Shown piece by piece: positions 41,536 through 50,726 of a DNA stretch of 64,000 nt. Numbering within the stretch: position 1 is the first letter of the stretch; each line of letters starts with the position of its first letter. This DNA comes from Chryseobacterium sp. CH25 (GTDB lineage Bacteria; Bacteroidota; Bacteroidia; Flavobacteriales; Weeksellaceae). A program made the position numbers and the translations under genes. Where the stretch lies: the NCBI RefSeq assembly GCF_004119455.1, contig NZ_NRQT01000013.1:61731-125730 (forward strand). Reading direction: 5' to 3'. The notes beneath the pieces were generated by a model. It was not told the DNA's origin. It saw nothing but the letters and a program-made list of their open reading frames with translations, and made no database searches.

Positions 41536-43740
41536 ATGTCTCGTTTCCCTTTTCAGTTTTTCGAAAAATATATTGTACGATCCCCTTTATTTTCGTGTAA
41601 AAGCTTTCTTGATGTAGTAAATAAAGATGAAATTTCAGATGAAGAATTAAAAAATAGATTTGCTTATGATTCTGTTTTCCTGGAGGCAATTTATTTGGCT
41701 TCACCTGATTTGCATGAGGAAATTAGCACATGGCTTCATGGAGAAAAACTTTTTTCAACAAAAGATCAGCAAAAGCTGAAACATACCTTATTAAAGTATT
41801 ATAGCCGGATGAGTACGCGATGTACTCCATTCGGTTTATTTTCTGAGGTTGGTTTGGGGAAATTTAGTGAAGATGGTGAGAATAGTGAATCAGATCAGGG
41901 TAAAGTATATACAGATTATTTAATTCGGGATACCAAATTAGATATGTACTTTCTTGTATCTCTGGCTCAATATTTTATAAAAAAGCCGGAAATCAGAAAT
42001 AAGCTTTTATTTTATCCTAATAATACTATTTATAAAGTAGGAACAAAAATCCGTTATATTGAATACCAATACTTAGGTGGAAAAAGGGATTATATTATTT
42101 CATTGGCTCCACTTTCTGAAGAATTACAATATATATTAGAGTTTTCAAAACAAGGGAAGACTATACAGGAACTTACAGAGGTCCTGACTACAGAAGAAAT
42201 AACCGGAGAAGAAGCTGCAGAATTTATAGAAGAACTGATCGATAATCAGGTTCTTACCAGCGAAATTGAGCCTAATGTTTCAGGAGTAGATTTTTTAGAT
42301 ACTTTAATTTCTGTTTTACAAAAACTGAAGGTAAATGAAATGGATACCCTGATATCTATAAAAAGTAAACTTCATGAATTGGACCAGAATATTGGCAATT
42401 CAATTTCAATTTATGCAGAGATTGAAGAACTCATTACATCTTTTGGGGTAGAATATGAGAAAAAATATCTATTTCAAACCGATTTATACCGTAAAGATCA
42501 ATCGACTTTATCTTCCTATTGGAAAAAAGAACTTAAAAGTGCCTTTAACCTTTTGAACAAAATAACGTTAGCTCCAAAAGATATTCGCTTAGAACAATTC
42601 AAAAAAGTTTTTAATGAAAGGTTTGAAGCACAGGAAGTACCTTTGCAATATGTTCTTGATTCTGAAATTGGTATCGGCTACAAACAAAATATTTCATTAA
42701 AAGGAATTCATCCTTATTTAGATGACCTGGTGCTTCCAGGTTCCGAAAGACATAAGAGCATAAGCATTGAACTTAACCCAGTTCATGTGATTCTTAACAA
42801 AAAAATACAGGATTCTTTGTGGGAAAACCAGTACAAGATCGAGATATTGGACGAAGATTTTGACAAGTTAGGTGAAAAATGGGATGACCTGCCTGATACT
42901 ATTTCTTTTTTGACAGAAATTATATCAGATAACGGTAAAGAAAAGTTATTATTAAGTGGAAGTACAGGAAGTAGCGCAGCAAATCTAATGGGGAGATTCT
43001 GTTCCGAAAAATCTGAAATACATAACCTTACAAAAGCGATTGCTGATAAAGAAGGAATTCTTAATCCTGATATCATTTTAGCAGAAGTGATTCATTTACC
43101 TGAAGCAAGAATAGGAAATGTAATTAGAAGGCCAACGATAAGAGATTATGAGATCCCTTACATGGCTAAATCTGTTTTACCTGATGAAAATCAAATCACT
43201 TTAGATGATCTTTTTATTTCAATGAAAAATGATAAAATTGTTTTACGTTCTAAAAGATTGAATAAAGAAGTAAGACCTTATTTAACCAATGCCCACAACT
43301 ATTTTTATAATAGCTTACCTGTTTATCACTTTCTTTCTGATCTTTATTCCCAGGAAATAAGAAAAGGTCTGCGTTTTAATTGGGGTGGACTAAAGGATAT
43401 TTATAATTTTTTGCCAAGAGTAGAATATAAAAATATTATCCTTTCAAAAGCTACCTGGAAGATTTCTGATGTAGATATCGTCTTTCCGGAACCGATGATT
43501 TCAGATAAAGAGAAATTTTTATCTGAATTAAAACGTTGGAGAATGAAACGGAAAATGCCAGCATGGATACAATGGGCTGAATCCGACAATATTTTAACCC
43601 TCAACTTAGAAAACTATGATATGGCAAAGATTTTCATTCAGACAGTTAAAAAGAAAAAAGCAATTATGATAGAAGAGTTTTTTTTTAATGAGAATGAAGA
43701 CTTTAAACATGAATTTGTGTTTCCAATGTATAAACTATAA
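41536..43740 (+). CDS. LanB-type dehydratase, glutamylation (N-terminal) domain
   Basis: A 734-aa protein of the Lant_dehydr_N family (PF04738), giving tRNA-Glu-dependent glutamylation of Ser/Thr in RiPP precursors. Evidence: SRMSTRCTPFGLFSEVGLG (about residues 90-108; the R-TPFGLF motif is the family hallmark), LIRDTKLDMYFLVSLA, LVLPGSERHKSISIELNP and EIHNLTKAIADKE---PDIILAEVIHLPEARIGNVIRRP (the RP site). It lacks the C-terminal elimination domain, which is the next gene, so LanB is split here, as usual in Bacteroidota. Confidence 0.92.
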   Translation: MSRFPFQFFEKYIVRSPLFSCKSFLDVVNKDEISDEELKNRFAYDSVFLEAIYLASPDLHEEISTWLHGEKLFSTKDQQKLKHTLLKYYSRMSTRCTPFGLFSEVGLGKFSEDGENSESDQGKVYTDYLIRDTKLDMYFLVSLAQYFIKKPEIRNKLLFYPNNTIYKVGTKIRYIEYQYLGGKRDYIISLAPLSEELQYILEFSKQGKTIQELTEVLTTEEITGEEAAEFIEELIDNQVLTSEIEPNVSGVDFLDTLISVLQKLKVNEMDTLISIKSKLHELDQNIGNSISIYAEIEELITSFGVEYEKKYLFQTDLYRKDQSTLSSYWKKELKSAFNLLNKITLAPKDIRLEQFKKVFNERFEAQEVPLQYVLDSEIGIGYKQNISLKGIHPYLDDLVLPGSERHKSISIELNPVHVILNKKIQDSLWENQYKIEILDEDFDKLGEKWDDLPDTISFLTEIISDNGKEKLLLSGSTGSSAANLMGRFCSEKSEIHNLTKAIADKEGILNPDIILAEVIHLPEARIGNVIRRPTIRDYEIPYMAKSVLPDENQITLDDLFISMKNDKIVLRSKRLNKEVRPYLTNAHNYFYNSLPVYHFLSDLYSQEIRKGLRFNWGGLKDIYNFLPRVEYKNIILSKATWKISDVDIVFPEPMISDKEKFLSELKRWRMKRKMPAWIQWAESDNILTLNLENYDMAKIFIQTVKKKKAIMIEEFFFNENEDFKHEFVFPMYKL

Positions 43741-43749
43741 CAAATTTTA

Positions 43750-44517
43750 ATGAACAGAAAGTTTATTCCCGGAAGTGAGTGGCTGTATATCAAGGTTTAT
43801 ACAGGAGTAAAAACTACGGATATCATTTTGGAGGAAGCTATAATACCATTATTACAGCAAATACAGGAGGAAAACTTAATTAAAAAATGGTTTTTTATCC
43901 GGTATAATGATCCACGTGGGAACTTTAGGCTTCGTTTTGAACTTTCGGATATTAGCTATTTCGGTAAGGTTCTTTTATTAGTCAATAACCATCTTGAGGA
44001 ATATAGAGATTCCGGAGAAATATCAGAATGTATAATAGACACCTATCAGCGGGAAATTGAGAGGTATGGAGAAGCAACAATAGAAGATGCTGAGTTTTTA
44101 TTCTGTAAAAGCAGTGAGAGCTTACTTTATGAGTATCTTCACTTTGATGATGAAGACAAAATTATGGTGTCTGTTTATTACATAGATAAGATATTAGAAA
44201 ATATTGGGTTGTCCATTCAGGAAAAGCTAAGTTGGATTACGGATTTTAATTTTGCTTTCAAGCAGGAGTTCAATGCAGATAAAAAGCTGAATACCCAACT
44301 GGATAAAAAATATAGAATATTTATTATTAACTATCTGGAATTTGTTGAATCCGAGGAGTATAGTTCTTTTAGAACTGCTGTTTTAAATAATGTTCATGAA
44401 TCTAAAAATGCACTGCAACATATAAAAAACATCATTCAAATTCTCTTCAGAGCTTTTTTTCAGCCTGTTTCATATGCATATCAATCGAATGTTTGTTTCA
44501 AATCAACGACTCTTTGA
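43750..44517 (+). CDS. LanB elimination domain protein (SpaB_C, thiopeptide-type)
   Basis: A 255-aa SpaB_C protein (PF14028): GSEWLYIKVYTGVKTTDIILEEAI, WFFIRYNDPRGNFRLRFEL (about residues 44-62; the wfFiRY-DP-HLR-RF motif, here with N-F instead of H-L) and YQREIERYGEATIEDAE-LF. It eliminates glutamate from the glutamylated Ser/Thr to give dehydro-amino acids. Starts nine bases after the dehydratase and completes the split LanB. No LanC cyclase, LanP or LanT gene is recognised nearby, so ring formation needs enzymes encoded elsewhere or does not occur. Confidence 0.9.
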   Translation: MNRKFIPGSEWLYIKVYTGVKTTDIILEEAIIPLLQQIQEENLIKKWFFIRYNDPRGNFRLRFELSDISYFGKVLLLVNNHLEEYRDSGEISECIIDTYQREIERYGEATIEDAEFLFCKSSESLLYEYLHFDDEDKIMVSVYYIDKILENIGLSIQEKLSWITDFNFAFKQEFNADKKLNTQLDKKYRIFIINYLEFVESEEYSSFRTAVLNNVHESKNALQHIKNIIQILFRAFFQPVSYAYQSNVCFKSTTL

Positions 44518-44967
44518 AATGATTATTTATGATTATTTATACAGATATTATAAGAGTCTTGTTTTTAGAACTGGTGGTAAGATATAATGTTGGTGAAATT
44601 TACTAAACATTACCAATCCGTATATTGTTAATTGAATGATTCTTTTTGACTCAAACAAAACGCATTATCCATAAAAAATATCTTTAAAATTTAGCAAACT
44701 ATGGAGATACAGATCGCAGAGATATTTTTAGTTTTCAGAAGGATAACTCTAATTTTTTGATCACCCAAAATAAGGAGTATATGGAATATTTTATATTTAA
44801 ACAAATGTTTGATTTTGTAAATTTTTCTTAGTTTAAGTATAATTTGATTATTATTTTAATAGTATATCTAAAGCTTGATTGTGATTCATGTTAATGCTTG
44901 TTGAACTCAAAAAAACTTAAAAAATCATAAAGTTTTCATAAAGTTTCAAAAAAGAAAAGAAATGTTT
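44518..44967. other. Gene-free AT-rich region after the split LanB
   Basis: No ORF of recognisable family, RNA gene or repeat. It may contain decayed sequence. Confidence 0.5.
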
Positions 44968-45088
44968 TTGTAATTATAAAATATGTCGTACTTTTACATC
45001 GCCTTGAATGAGGGAACAAGTCAAGGTAATAAATTTTTTTTCATCATTTGTGTTTTTAGAATCGTATCGCCTGATACGATTCTTTTTT
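44968..45088 (+). ncRNA. Candidate small RNA with promoter and intrinsic terminator
   Basis: A promoter-like pair TTG (44968-44970) and TACTTTTA (44989-44996), 18 nt apart, is followed about 60 nt later by a perfect hairpin AGAATCGTATC / GATACGATTCT (45058-45082) with T7 on the + strand only. No ORF is between them. The T-run on the + strand argues against it merely being the terminator of the minus-strand gene to the right. Speculative. Confidence 0.3.
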
Positions 45089-45093
45089 TATGG

Positions 45094-46155
45094 CTATTTT
45101 TCATAGTTGAGAAGGAGGTCTATGAAGTAAGAATAAGTCACCGATCCCTCCTGTTGATTACTTTTCAGGAACAGATTGTTAGTGAATCCAAACAGCTCAT
45201 CCAACCAACCCTGATGTCTGAATGCGAAGCTTTTTTCATAAGCACGATCTCTTTTCATTGCAGGAGAATAATTTCGGATAACAGCTTTTACAAATTCAGG
45301 GTCTTCTTCAACAATGAACCGTAAAAGACTTTTTAACGTAAAATATTCGGTACTGTATCTTAAATCTGTATTACTGGAATGGACTCCTATAAGATATCCA
45401 ATGAAATTAGCTTCCTGTTCTCTGGCAAAGCCAAGCTGATGAGAAGTTTCATGAGCTGTTGTAAAAGGGATGTAGGTATGAGGTAATTCGGCGTTATATT
45501 GGGCTTCTGCAGTAAAAGGATTGTAATATCCTAATATGCCTGTAAAGTTCATTACTTTTTTAAATACACTTGGTTTAACAGCAAGAATCTGGGTTGCTTT
45601 TTTATCCGATATATATTTAGGGAGTTGAGTTTGTTGGAATAGAATTTCCTGTTGTACTGCTTGAAGATTGGTAACAACAAAGATTCCGTTATGGTCCTCG
45701 TGTACCGTAGTGCGGGTAAGTTTACATTTCTCCAGATATTGTAAAGCCAATTTTTTTGCTTTATGTATTTCAGGAGCGTCCTGGCGGGAAAGTTTTTTAA
45801 TAATAGGAGTCTGGAAGTACAGCATTCCCCAGAATATCTGATAGGTAAAGTAAAAGATATTTACGATGACAAGGATTCTTAATAGGGAAGCATTTCTGTT
45901 TTTCTTCTTATACGAAGCAATAAGGCTGTAAAAAAGGGCTATTCCCAATAGGATGTAGATAATATCTCCCATTGAAAAAGGAAGCCAGCTAAAGAGCATC
46001 TGATGAGTTTTTTTCTGGAGTTCAAAGAATTGTTCAAAAAAAGAAATCATCAGTAAGGATTTCGAGAAAACATAAAACAAAAGAAATTGGGCAAGTAATA
46101 CACCTGCCCAAAATCTTTTTTTCTTATATATTTTTAGTCTATTTTTAGTGTGCAC
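45094..46155 (-). CDS. DUF3810 membrane-bound metalloprotease-like protein
   Basis: A 353-aa membrane protein (three N-terminal hydrophobic segments; about residues 15-35, 57-77, 88-110). The zincin-like HETSHQLGFAREQEANFIGY (about residues 230-249; HE--H then E) matches DUF3810. Probably GTG start (46153-46155), overlapping the MFS gene end by 11 bases, so translational coupling. Substrate unknown. Confidence 0.88.
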   Translation of the reverse strand: MHTKNRLKIYKKKRFWAGVLLAQFLLFYVFSKSLLMISFFEQFFELQKKTHQMLFSWLPFSMGDIIYILLGIALFYSLIASYKKKNRNASLLRILVIVNIFYFTYQIFWGMLYFQTPIIKKLSRQDAPEIHKAKKLALQYLEKCKLTRTTVHEDHNGIFVVTNLQAVQQEILFQQTQLPKYISDKKATQILAVKPSVFKKVMNFTGILGYYNPFTAEAQYNAELPHTYIPFTTAHETSHQLGFAREQEANFIGYLIGVHSSNTDLRYSTEYFTLKSLLRFIVEEDPEFVKAVIRNYSPAMKRDRAYEKSFAFRHQGWLDELFGFTNNLFLKSNQQEGSVTYSYFIDLLLNYEK

Positions 46156-47914
46156 CTTCGGATTCTAAAACGTCAACATTAATTCCTTGTCTAAATAAAG
46201 ACTTTTTAGCCAGATAAGCAAATATAGTAATGTACACAAAGCACAATACAGGAATTACATAAGAACTATGGATTCCGATGATGTCAGAAAGCTTACCTTG
46301 AAGTGGTGGAATAATTCCTCCTCCTAAGATCATCATCACAAGGAATGCAGATCCCTGAGCTGTATATTTTCCTAAGCCTGTAATAGCCAGTGTAAAAATT
46401 GATGGCCACATAATACTGCAGGCAAGACCTCCGGAAAGGAATGCATAGATAGCAAAATTACCTGTAGTTAATAAACCTGTAATCATAGCCGCAGTTCCAA
46501 ATAATCCAAAAATGATTAATGTTAATGCAGGTTTATTTTTACTGATTAGGAACAGTATAACCTGAATCGCTACACAGATAGCATAAAAATACAGGTGAGA
46601 CATATCTTTTTGAGCAATCGTATTGATGCCTATAATCACAGAAAAAGCAATAAAAGGAACAATGATGGTTGCAATGGCCTGTTGTTGCTTGTTAAGGTTG
46701 AAAACCGCGATAGCACCTGTCCATCTTCCAATCATTAAACTACCCCAATACATAGAAATATAAGGTGCAAGGTCAGAAGATTGATGTCCACCGAATTCCG
46801 GCATGCTTAAAAGCTCTCCAAGGTTACTTCCTATGGCAACTTCTACTCCTACATAGGCCAGAATGGCAATCATCCCCAGTACAAGCTGTGGGTATTTCAT
46901 AGCACCCCAACCTTCAGCATTTTTCTTAGCACTTGAGTTTGCAAACACAAGAGAGACGATTACAGCAAGTAAAGCACCTCCCAGATACATCATTCTCTTT
47001 TTTTCCAATGGATGTTTAACAGCTTCGAGATCGGCAGTTGTTTTAACAATCTGTGTTTTATATGCCTCAATAGTTGCAGCGTTAGTTTCTTTTTCTACGC
47101 TGGTTTTTAGCACTGTTAAATGCTGAGTTAAAGTTTCAATTTCCTTTGCTTCCTCAGAATTATAGCTGTTGAATACCGGGATGAAGAAAAGAATAACAAG
47201 AGCAGTCATTGCAATCAATGTTTTTCTTGCTTTACCTGCTTTTTCCATAGGTTCGGTGGAAATTCCATCAGGAAGTTTCTTTGAGAAGTAAAAGATTCCC
47301 GCAGCAATCAGGAAAAGAGCTCCTACTGCTGTGTAAAGAAGGATTACCTTATCCAAAGCAAGGTGTTTGATCTGATCATCATCTACAGTAGCTGTAGTTC
47401 CAAAAAGTGCTAAACCAACGATAATTGGCCCGATAGATGTTCCAAAAGAGTTGATTCCTCCCGCCAGGTTCTGTCTGCTGGCTCCGGTTTTAGGATCTCC
47501 AAGCAATACGGCAAAAGGATTTGCTGCGGTCTGCTGAATAGAGAAACCTAACGCTACCACAAAAAGTCCGATGAGCATTCCATAATATACATTGCTTTTA
47601 ACAGCAATAATCATGATAGCAGCACCAAGGGCAGAGAGCAGAAGTCCATAGACAATACTCTTTTTATACCCCCATTTTCCTATAATATCAATTCCTTTTA
47701 TGGTACTGAATATGAAAAGCAACAATGCTCCCAGGAAATAAGCTGTATAAAAAGCAAAATCTATTAACTGGGACTGAAATTGGTCTAGAGAAAAATAGTT
47801 TTTACAGAAAGGGATGAAAATACTATTGCCGGCAGCAATAAACCCCCAGAAAAAAAATACAAGTACAAGTGTGTACAGTGCCGGGTAATTAGTCGGCTGG
47901 TTGGTTTTTGACAT
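46145..47914 (-). CDS. Sugar MFS transporter (FucP/glucose-galactose type) with central insert
   Basis: A 589-aa FHS-family symporter. Conserved FFFWGFIAAGNSIFIPFCKNYF and QTAANPFAVLLG (about residues 128-139) and the C-terminal FLSGGLACSIMWPSIFTLAI are typical of FucP/GluP sugar-proton symporters. Between TM6 and TM7 an extra stretch (about residues 250-315; EEAKEIETLTQHLTVLKTSV, AATIEAYKTQIVKTTADLEA) forms a predicted coiled coil flanked by hydrophobic segments, making the protein longer than the ~430 aa norm. Cytoplasmic-membrane sugar uptake; the exact sugar is not determinable. Confidence 0.9.
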   Translation of the reverse strand: MSKTNQPTNYPALYTLVLVFFFWGFIAAGNSIFIPFCKNYFSLDQFQSQLIDFAFYTAYFLGALLLFIFSTIKGIDIIGKWGYKKSIVYGLLLSALGAAIMIIAVKSNVYYGMLIGLFVVALGFSIQQTAANPFAVLLGDPKTGASRQNLAGGINSFGTSIGPIIVGLALFGTTATVDDDQIKHLALDKVILLYTAVGALFLIAAGIFYFSKKLPDGISTEPMEKAGKARKTLIAMTALVILFFIPVFNSYNSEEAKEIETLTQHLTVLKTSVEKETNAATIEAYKTQIVKTTADLEAVKHPLEKKRMMYLGGALLAVIVSLVFANSSAKKNAEGWGAMKYPQLVLGMIAILAYVGVEVAIGSNLGELLSMPEFGGHQSSDLAPYISMYWGSLMIGRWTGAIAVFNLNKQQQAIATIIVPFIAFSVIIGINTIAQKDMSHLYFYAICVAIQVILFLISKNKPALTLIIFGLFGTAAMITGLLTTGNFAIYAFLSGGLACSIMWPSIFTLAITGLGKYTAQGSAFLVMMILGGGIIPPLQGKLSDIIGIHSSYVIPVLCFVYITIFAYLAKKSLFRQGINVDVLESEGAH

Positions 47915-47954
47915 ATTTTATTGAAAATTTCGCAAACAAATATAACTAATTCTT

Positions 47955-48683
47955 TTAAATAGAATGCTCCATCAATGTTTTTTTAATTACTTGATAAGCT
48001 TCTGCTTTTGAGTCTTTTGGAGAATCAGTAGGCTCTATAATTCCATTGAAATAAACTTTTACTCTTCCGGGATAGCCTTTGGAATTGTCAAAAGGAAACA
48101 TTTCTTTAAGACCAATAAAGGTGTAAACAGCAATGGGAGAGTTGTATTTTGATGACAGGATAAAGGCTCCGTCTTTAAAATCATCCAGAATAATGGAAGT
48201 GTCATCAGGAACACCGCCTTCAGGGAAAATGGCAATACTGTTACCTTCCTCCATTTTTTCAGCACATCTGCGGTATACATCGGCACGGCTTTTAGCACTT
48301 GACCTGTCCACCATTACACAGACTCTTTTATAAATGGTTCCAAAAATAGGAATCTTAATAAGTTCTTTTTTTCCTACAAAGCAAATCGGATGATGTGGAA
48401 AAAGAATGCAGGTAAGCATAATATCCATAATTGAAGTATGGTTCGATATGAAAACATATTCTTTGGTTATATCCTTTTCCTGTTCAGACAGTTTAATAAG
48501 ATCATATCGGAAGCCCATTCCGTAAAACATTCCGAAACACCATAAACGGACGAATTTATAAGCGTATTTATAATGCTTTTTACTAAAAGATAAAATAAAA
48601 ACGGGGGTCCCGAGAGTCGTTGTTAGAACAAATGCTAATAACAAGAGCCAGAATCTCCAGAGATAATTTAAAATTTTTGCCAC
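47955..48683 (-). CDS. 1-acyl-sn-glycerol-3-phosphate acyltransferase (PlsC-like)
   Basis: A 242-aa acyltransferase. Motif I is NHTSIMDIM (HX4D, about residue 81), motif III FPEGGVPDD. A hydrophobic N-terminus (residues 8-32) anchors it in the inner membrane. It converts lysophosphatidic acid to phosphatidic acid. Start is GTG at 48681-48683, three bases after the GtrA gene. Confidence 0.92.
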   Translation of the reverse strand: MAKILNYLWRFWLLLLAFVLTTTLGTPVFILSFSKKHYKYAYKFVRLWCFGMFYGMGFRYDLIKLSEQEKDITKEYVFISNHTSIMDIMLTCILFPHHPICFVGKKELIKIPIFGTIYKRVCVMVDRSSAKSRADVYRRCAEKMEEGNSIAIFPEGGVPDDTSIILDDFKDGAFILSSKYNSPIAVYTFIGLKEMFPFDNSKGYPGRVKVYFNGIIEPTDSPKDSKAEAYQVIKKTLMEHSI

Positions 48684-48686
48684 AGT

Positions 48687-49145
48687 TTAACCGTTAAAAA
48701 TTACTTTCTTTTTTACCGAATAATTAAGAATGGAAACCAACAGGATTGCTGCAATCTTGCTGATCATTTCCGGACTCAAGGTATAAAAAATTAAGTTGAT
48801 ATTATCTTTAAATATAAAACTGTAGAATATCTGGAAGAAACCAAGACTGAATAACGTAGAGATAAAAGAAACCAGCATAAAATAAGCGAACTCTCTTTTC
48901 TTAGAATGCTTCCCTCTTTCAAAAACAAACCAGATACTCAGAAAATAGTTGGTGATAATCCCACAACTGGTTGAAAAAATGTTGCTTAAAGGATAATGTA
49001 CACCATAAAAGTTGGTTTCTCTCGCAAAGATATGAGGCAGATAAGTGCTGAATATTTTAAAGCTGCCAATCTCAACAATGGCGCTCAGCCCTCCGGCAAT
49101 AATAAAGAACAGAACCTGTTTTTGGCGTATGAGTATTTCTTTCAT
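48687..49145 (-). CDS. GtrA family membrane protein
   Basis: A 152-aa protein with four TM segments and the GtrA pattern (FFIIAGGLSAIVEIGSFKIF, GIITNYFLSIWFVF, FSLGFFQIFYSF, SILNYSVKKKVIF). GtrA proteins are thought to flip or help transfer lipid-linked sugars in cell-surface polysaccharide synthesis. It is upstream of, and likely co-transcribed with, plsC. Confidence 0.9.
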   Translation of the reverse strand: MKEILIRQKQVLFFIIAGGLSAIVEIGSFKIFSTYLPHIFARETNFYGVHYPLSNIFSTSCGIITNYFLSIWFVFERGKHSKKREFAYFMLVSFISTLFSLGFFQIFYSFIFKDNINLIFYTLSPEMISKIAAILLVSILNYSVKKKVIFNG

Positions 49146-49510
49146 TTAATTAATATAAAAACTGAAAATATATCTTTTATTGTATTGGAAACTAGAATGT
49201 TTTATAAGATAAACAATCAGTTTTCCTTACAATCCTATGTATCCATAATGGTTTTCAATTATTTCAAATTAGGATTCTTTACAATATGAATATGCAAATT
49301 TATAACTATATGTTAAACACTGAAAAAAGTTGTTAAAATATTTTTTTAAATAAAAATTATTTCTAATTTTAATAAGCGGAATGATGTTACTATAACCTGA
49401 TAATAAATTCATTTTCAAATCCTTGTGATAATGGTTTTTTCTATCTTGTAATGCCCAGCTGAAAGCATACTACTCAAATTTTTTATGACCCAACTGTTAA
49501 TAATATTTGT
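49146..49510. other. Divergent intergenic region
   Basis: AT-rich spacer between gtrA (-) and the small coiled-coil gene (+). Nothing else recognised. Confidence 0.5.
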
Positions 49511-49774
49511 ATGAAACGTCAAAACAAATACAGAAAATTCCAGCTTCAACAGAAAAATATTGAAGCTCTTGAGAAAGAAAACTCCCGCTTCAAACGAGTG
49601 TATTCTGAATATGAAAATATGTCCAATGAACTTTGGAATCTTGAAAACTCCAATGGAGAACCCGTTCCTGATGATTTTATCAATGCTATGGTGCTGCAGG
49701 CATCTTATCTTGAAGATGAGATTGAAGACTGGCTTTTACAATTCAACGAAAAAAAAACTAAGATTAAACATTAA
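49511..49774 (+). CDS. Hypothetical coiled-coil protein, 87 aa
   Basis: Not recognised. Highly charged and helical: MKRQNKYRKFQLQQKNIEAL then FKRVYSEYENMSNELWNLEN, followed by a second helix (MVLQASYLEDEIEDWL). No signal or TM. It precedes the sugar kinase by 85 bases. Small cytosolic helical protein of unknown role. Confidence 0.65.
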   Translation: MKRQNKYRKFQLQQKNIEALEKENSRFKRVYSEYENMSNELWNLENSNGEPVPDDFINAMVLQASYLEDEIEDWLLQFNEKKTKIKH

Positions 49775-49859
49775 TGATTTTAGACAGCTTCCAGGTTGTT
49801 TTTAAATGCTAATTGAAGATAAATTCATAATTTAGCACCCTTAAATTAAAATCTAAAAT

Positions 49860-50711
49860 ATGGTTGCTATTGTAGATAGTGGTTCTACTAAATCGGATTG
49901 GGTAATACTCGATGACTTCAAAAAGGTTTTTCTTAAAACAGAAACCATCGGATTCAATCCAAATTTTATCAACAGAGAACTTATCACTCCTGAAATTCAG
50001 AAGAACAGCAACCTGATGTTGGTAAAGAATTCAATTACCAAAGTCTTTTTCTATGGTTCAGGATGTGGGGTTGAAAAAAACCGTATAATCATAGAAGAAG
50101 AGATTAAAAAGGTATTTGGAAAAGCTGAAATCATTGCAAAAGAAGACCTTGTAGCTGCTGCATATGCTGCCTATAAAGGAAAACCTGCAATTGTTTGTAT
50201 TTTAGGTACAGGATCAAACTCATGTTATTTTGATGGAGAAAATCTTAAGATTGAATTACCATCCCTTGGATTTCTGATAGGAGACGAGGGAAGCGGAAGC
50301 GCGATCGGAAAACAGCTGGTGCGCAGATACTTCATGAAAAAACTTCCTGCAGATCTTCACAGTGAATTTGAAGCAAATTACCAACTTACCATAGAAGATG
50401 CATTGAAAAATATGTATCATTCACCAAGACCAAATGCTTATTTGGCTGATTTCAATAAATTTGTTGTTGAAAGAAAAGACCATCCTTATTTTATGAATAT
50501 GGTTTTCGAAGAGATGAAAAGTTTCTTCGAATATCAGGTGATGCCTTATCAGGAAGCACATGATGCTGAAATCAATTTTATTGGCTCCATTGCTTATTAT
50601 TATGAAAATATTTTACGCTCTGTAGCTGAAGAACTTAATTTAAATGTGGGACATGTAGTTCAGAAACCAATTGAAAGCTTAGTAGATTACCACATTAAAT
50701 ATATACTCTAA
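49860..50711 (+). CDS. BadF/BadG-type sugar kinase (N-acetylglucosamine kinase-like)
   Basis: A 283-aa ASKHA-fold ATPase: phosphate-1 motif IVDSGSTKSDWVI (residues 4-16), phosphate-2 ILGTGSNSCYFDG, and SLGFLIGDEGSGSAIGK (about residues 138-154), typical of bacterial N-acetylglucosamine kinases. It phosphorylates an amino sugar in the cytoplasm for cell-wall recycling. It is 15 bases upstream of the malic enzyme. Confidence 0.9.
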   Translation: MVAIVDSGSTKSDWVILDDFKKVFLKTETIGFNPNFINRELITPEIQKNSNLMLVKNSITKVFFYGSGCGVEKNRIIIEEEIKKVFGKAEIIAKEDLVAAAYAAYKGKPAIVCILGTGSNSCYFDGENLKIELPSLGFLIGDEGSGSAIGKQLVRRYFMKKLPADLHSEFEANYQLTIEDALKNMYHSPRPNAYLADFNKFVVERKDHPYFMNMVFEEMKSFFEYQVMPYQEAHDAEINFIGSIAYYYENILRSVAEELNLNVGHVVQKPIESLVDYHIKYIL

Positions 50712-50726
50712 CAAAAAATTAAACGT

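Noticed and set aside
44983..45324. 113-aa + strand ORF over the DUF3810 3' end
   Set aside because: Antisense to a well-supported gene for most of its length and interrupted by the terminator hairpin at its start.
46863..47126. Antisense ORF within the sugar transporter
   Set aside because: Shadow frame of a conserved transporter; no independent support. The same applies to the other antisense frames within paaZ, sprA, maeB and clpX.
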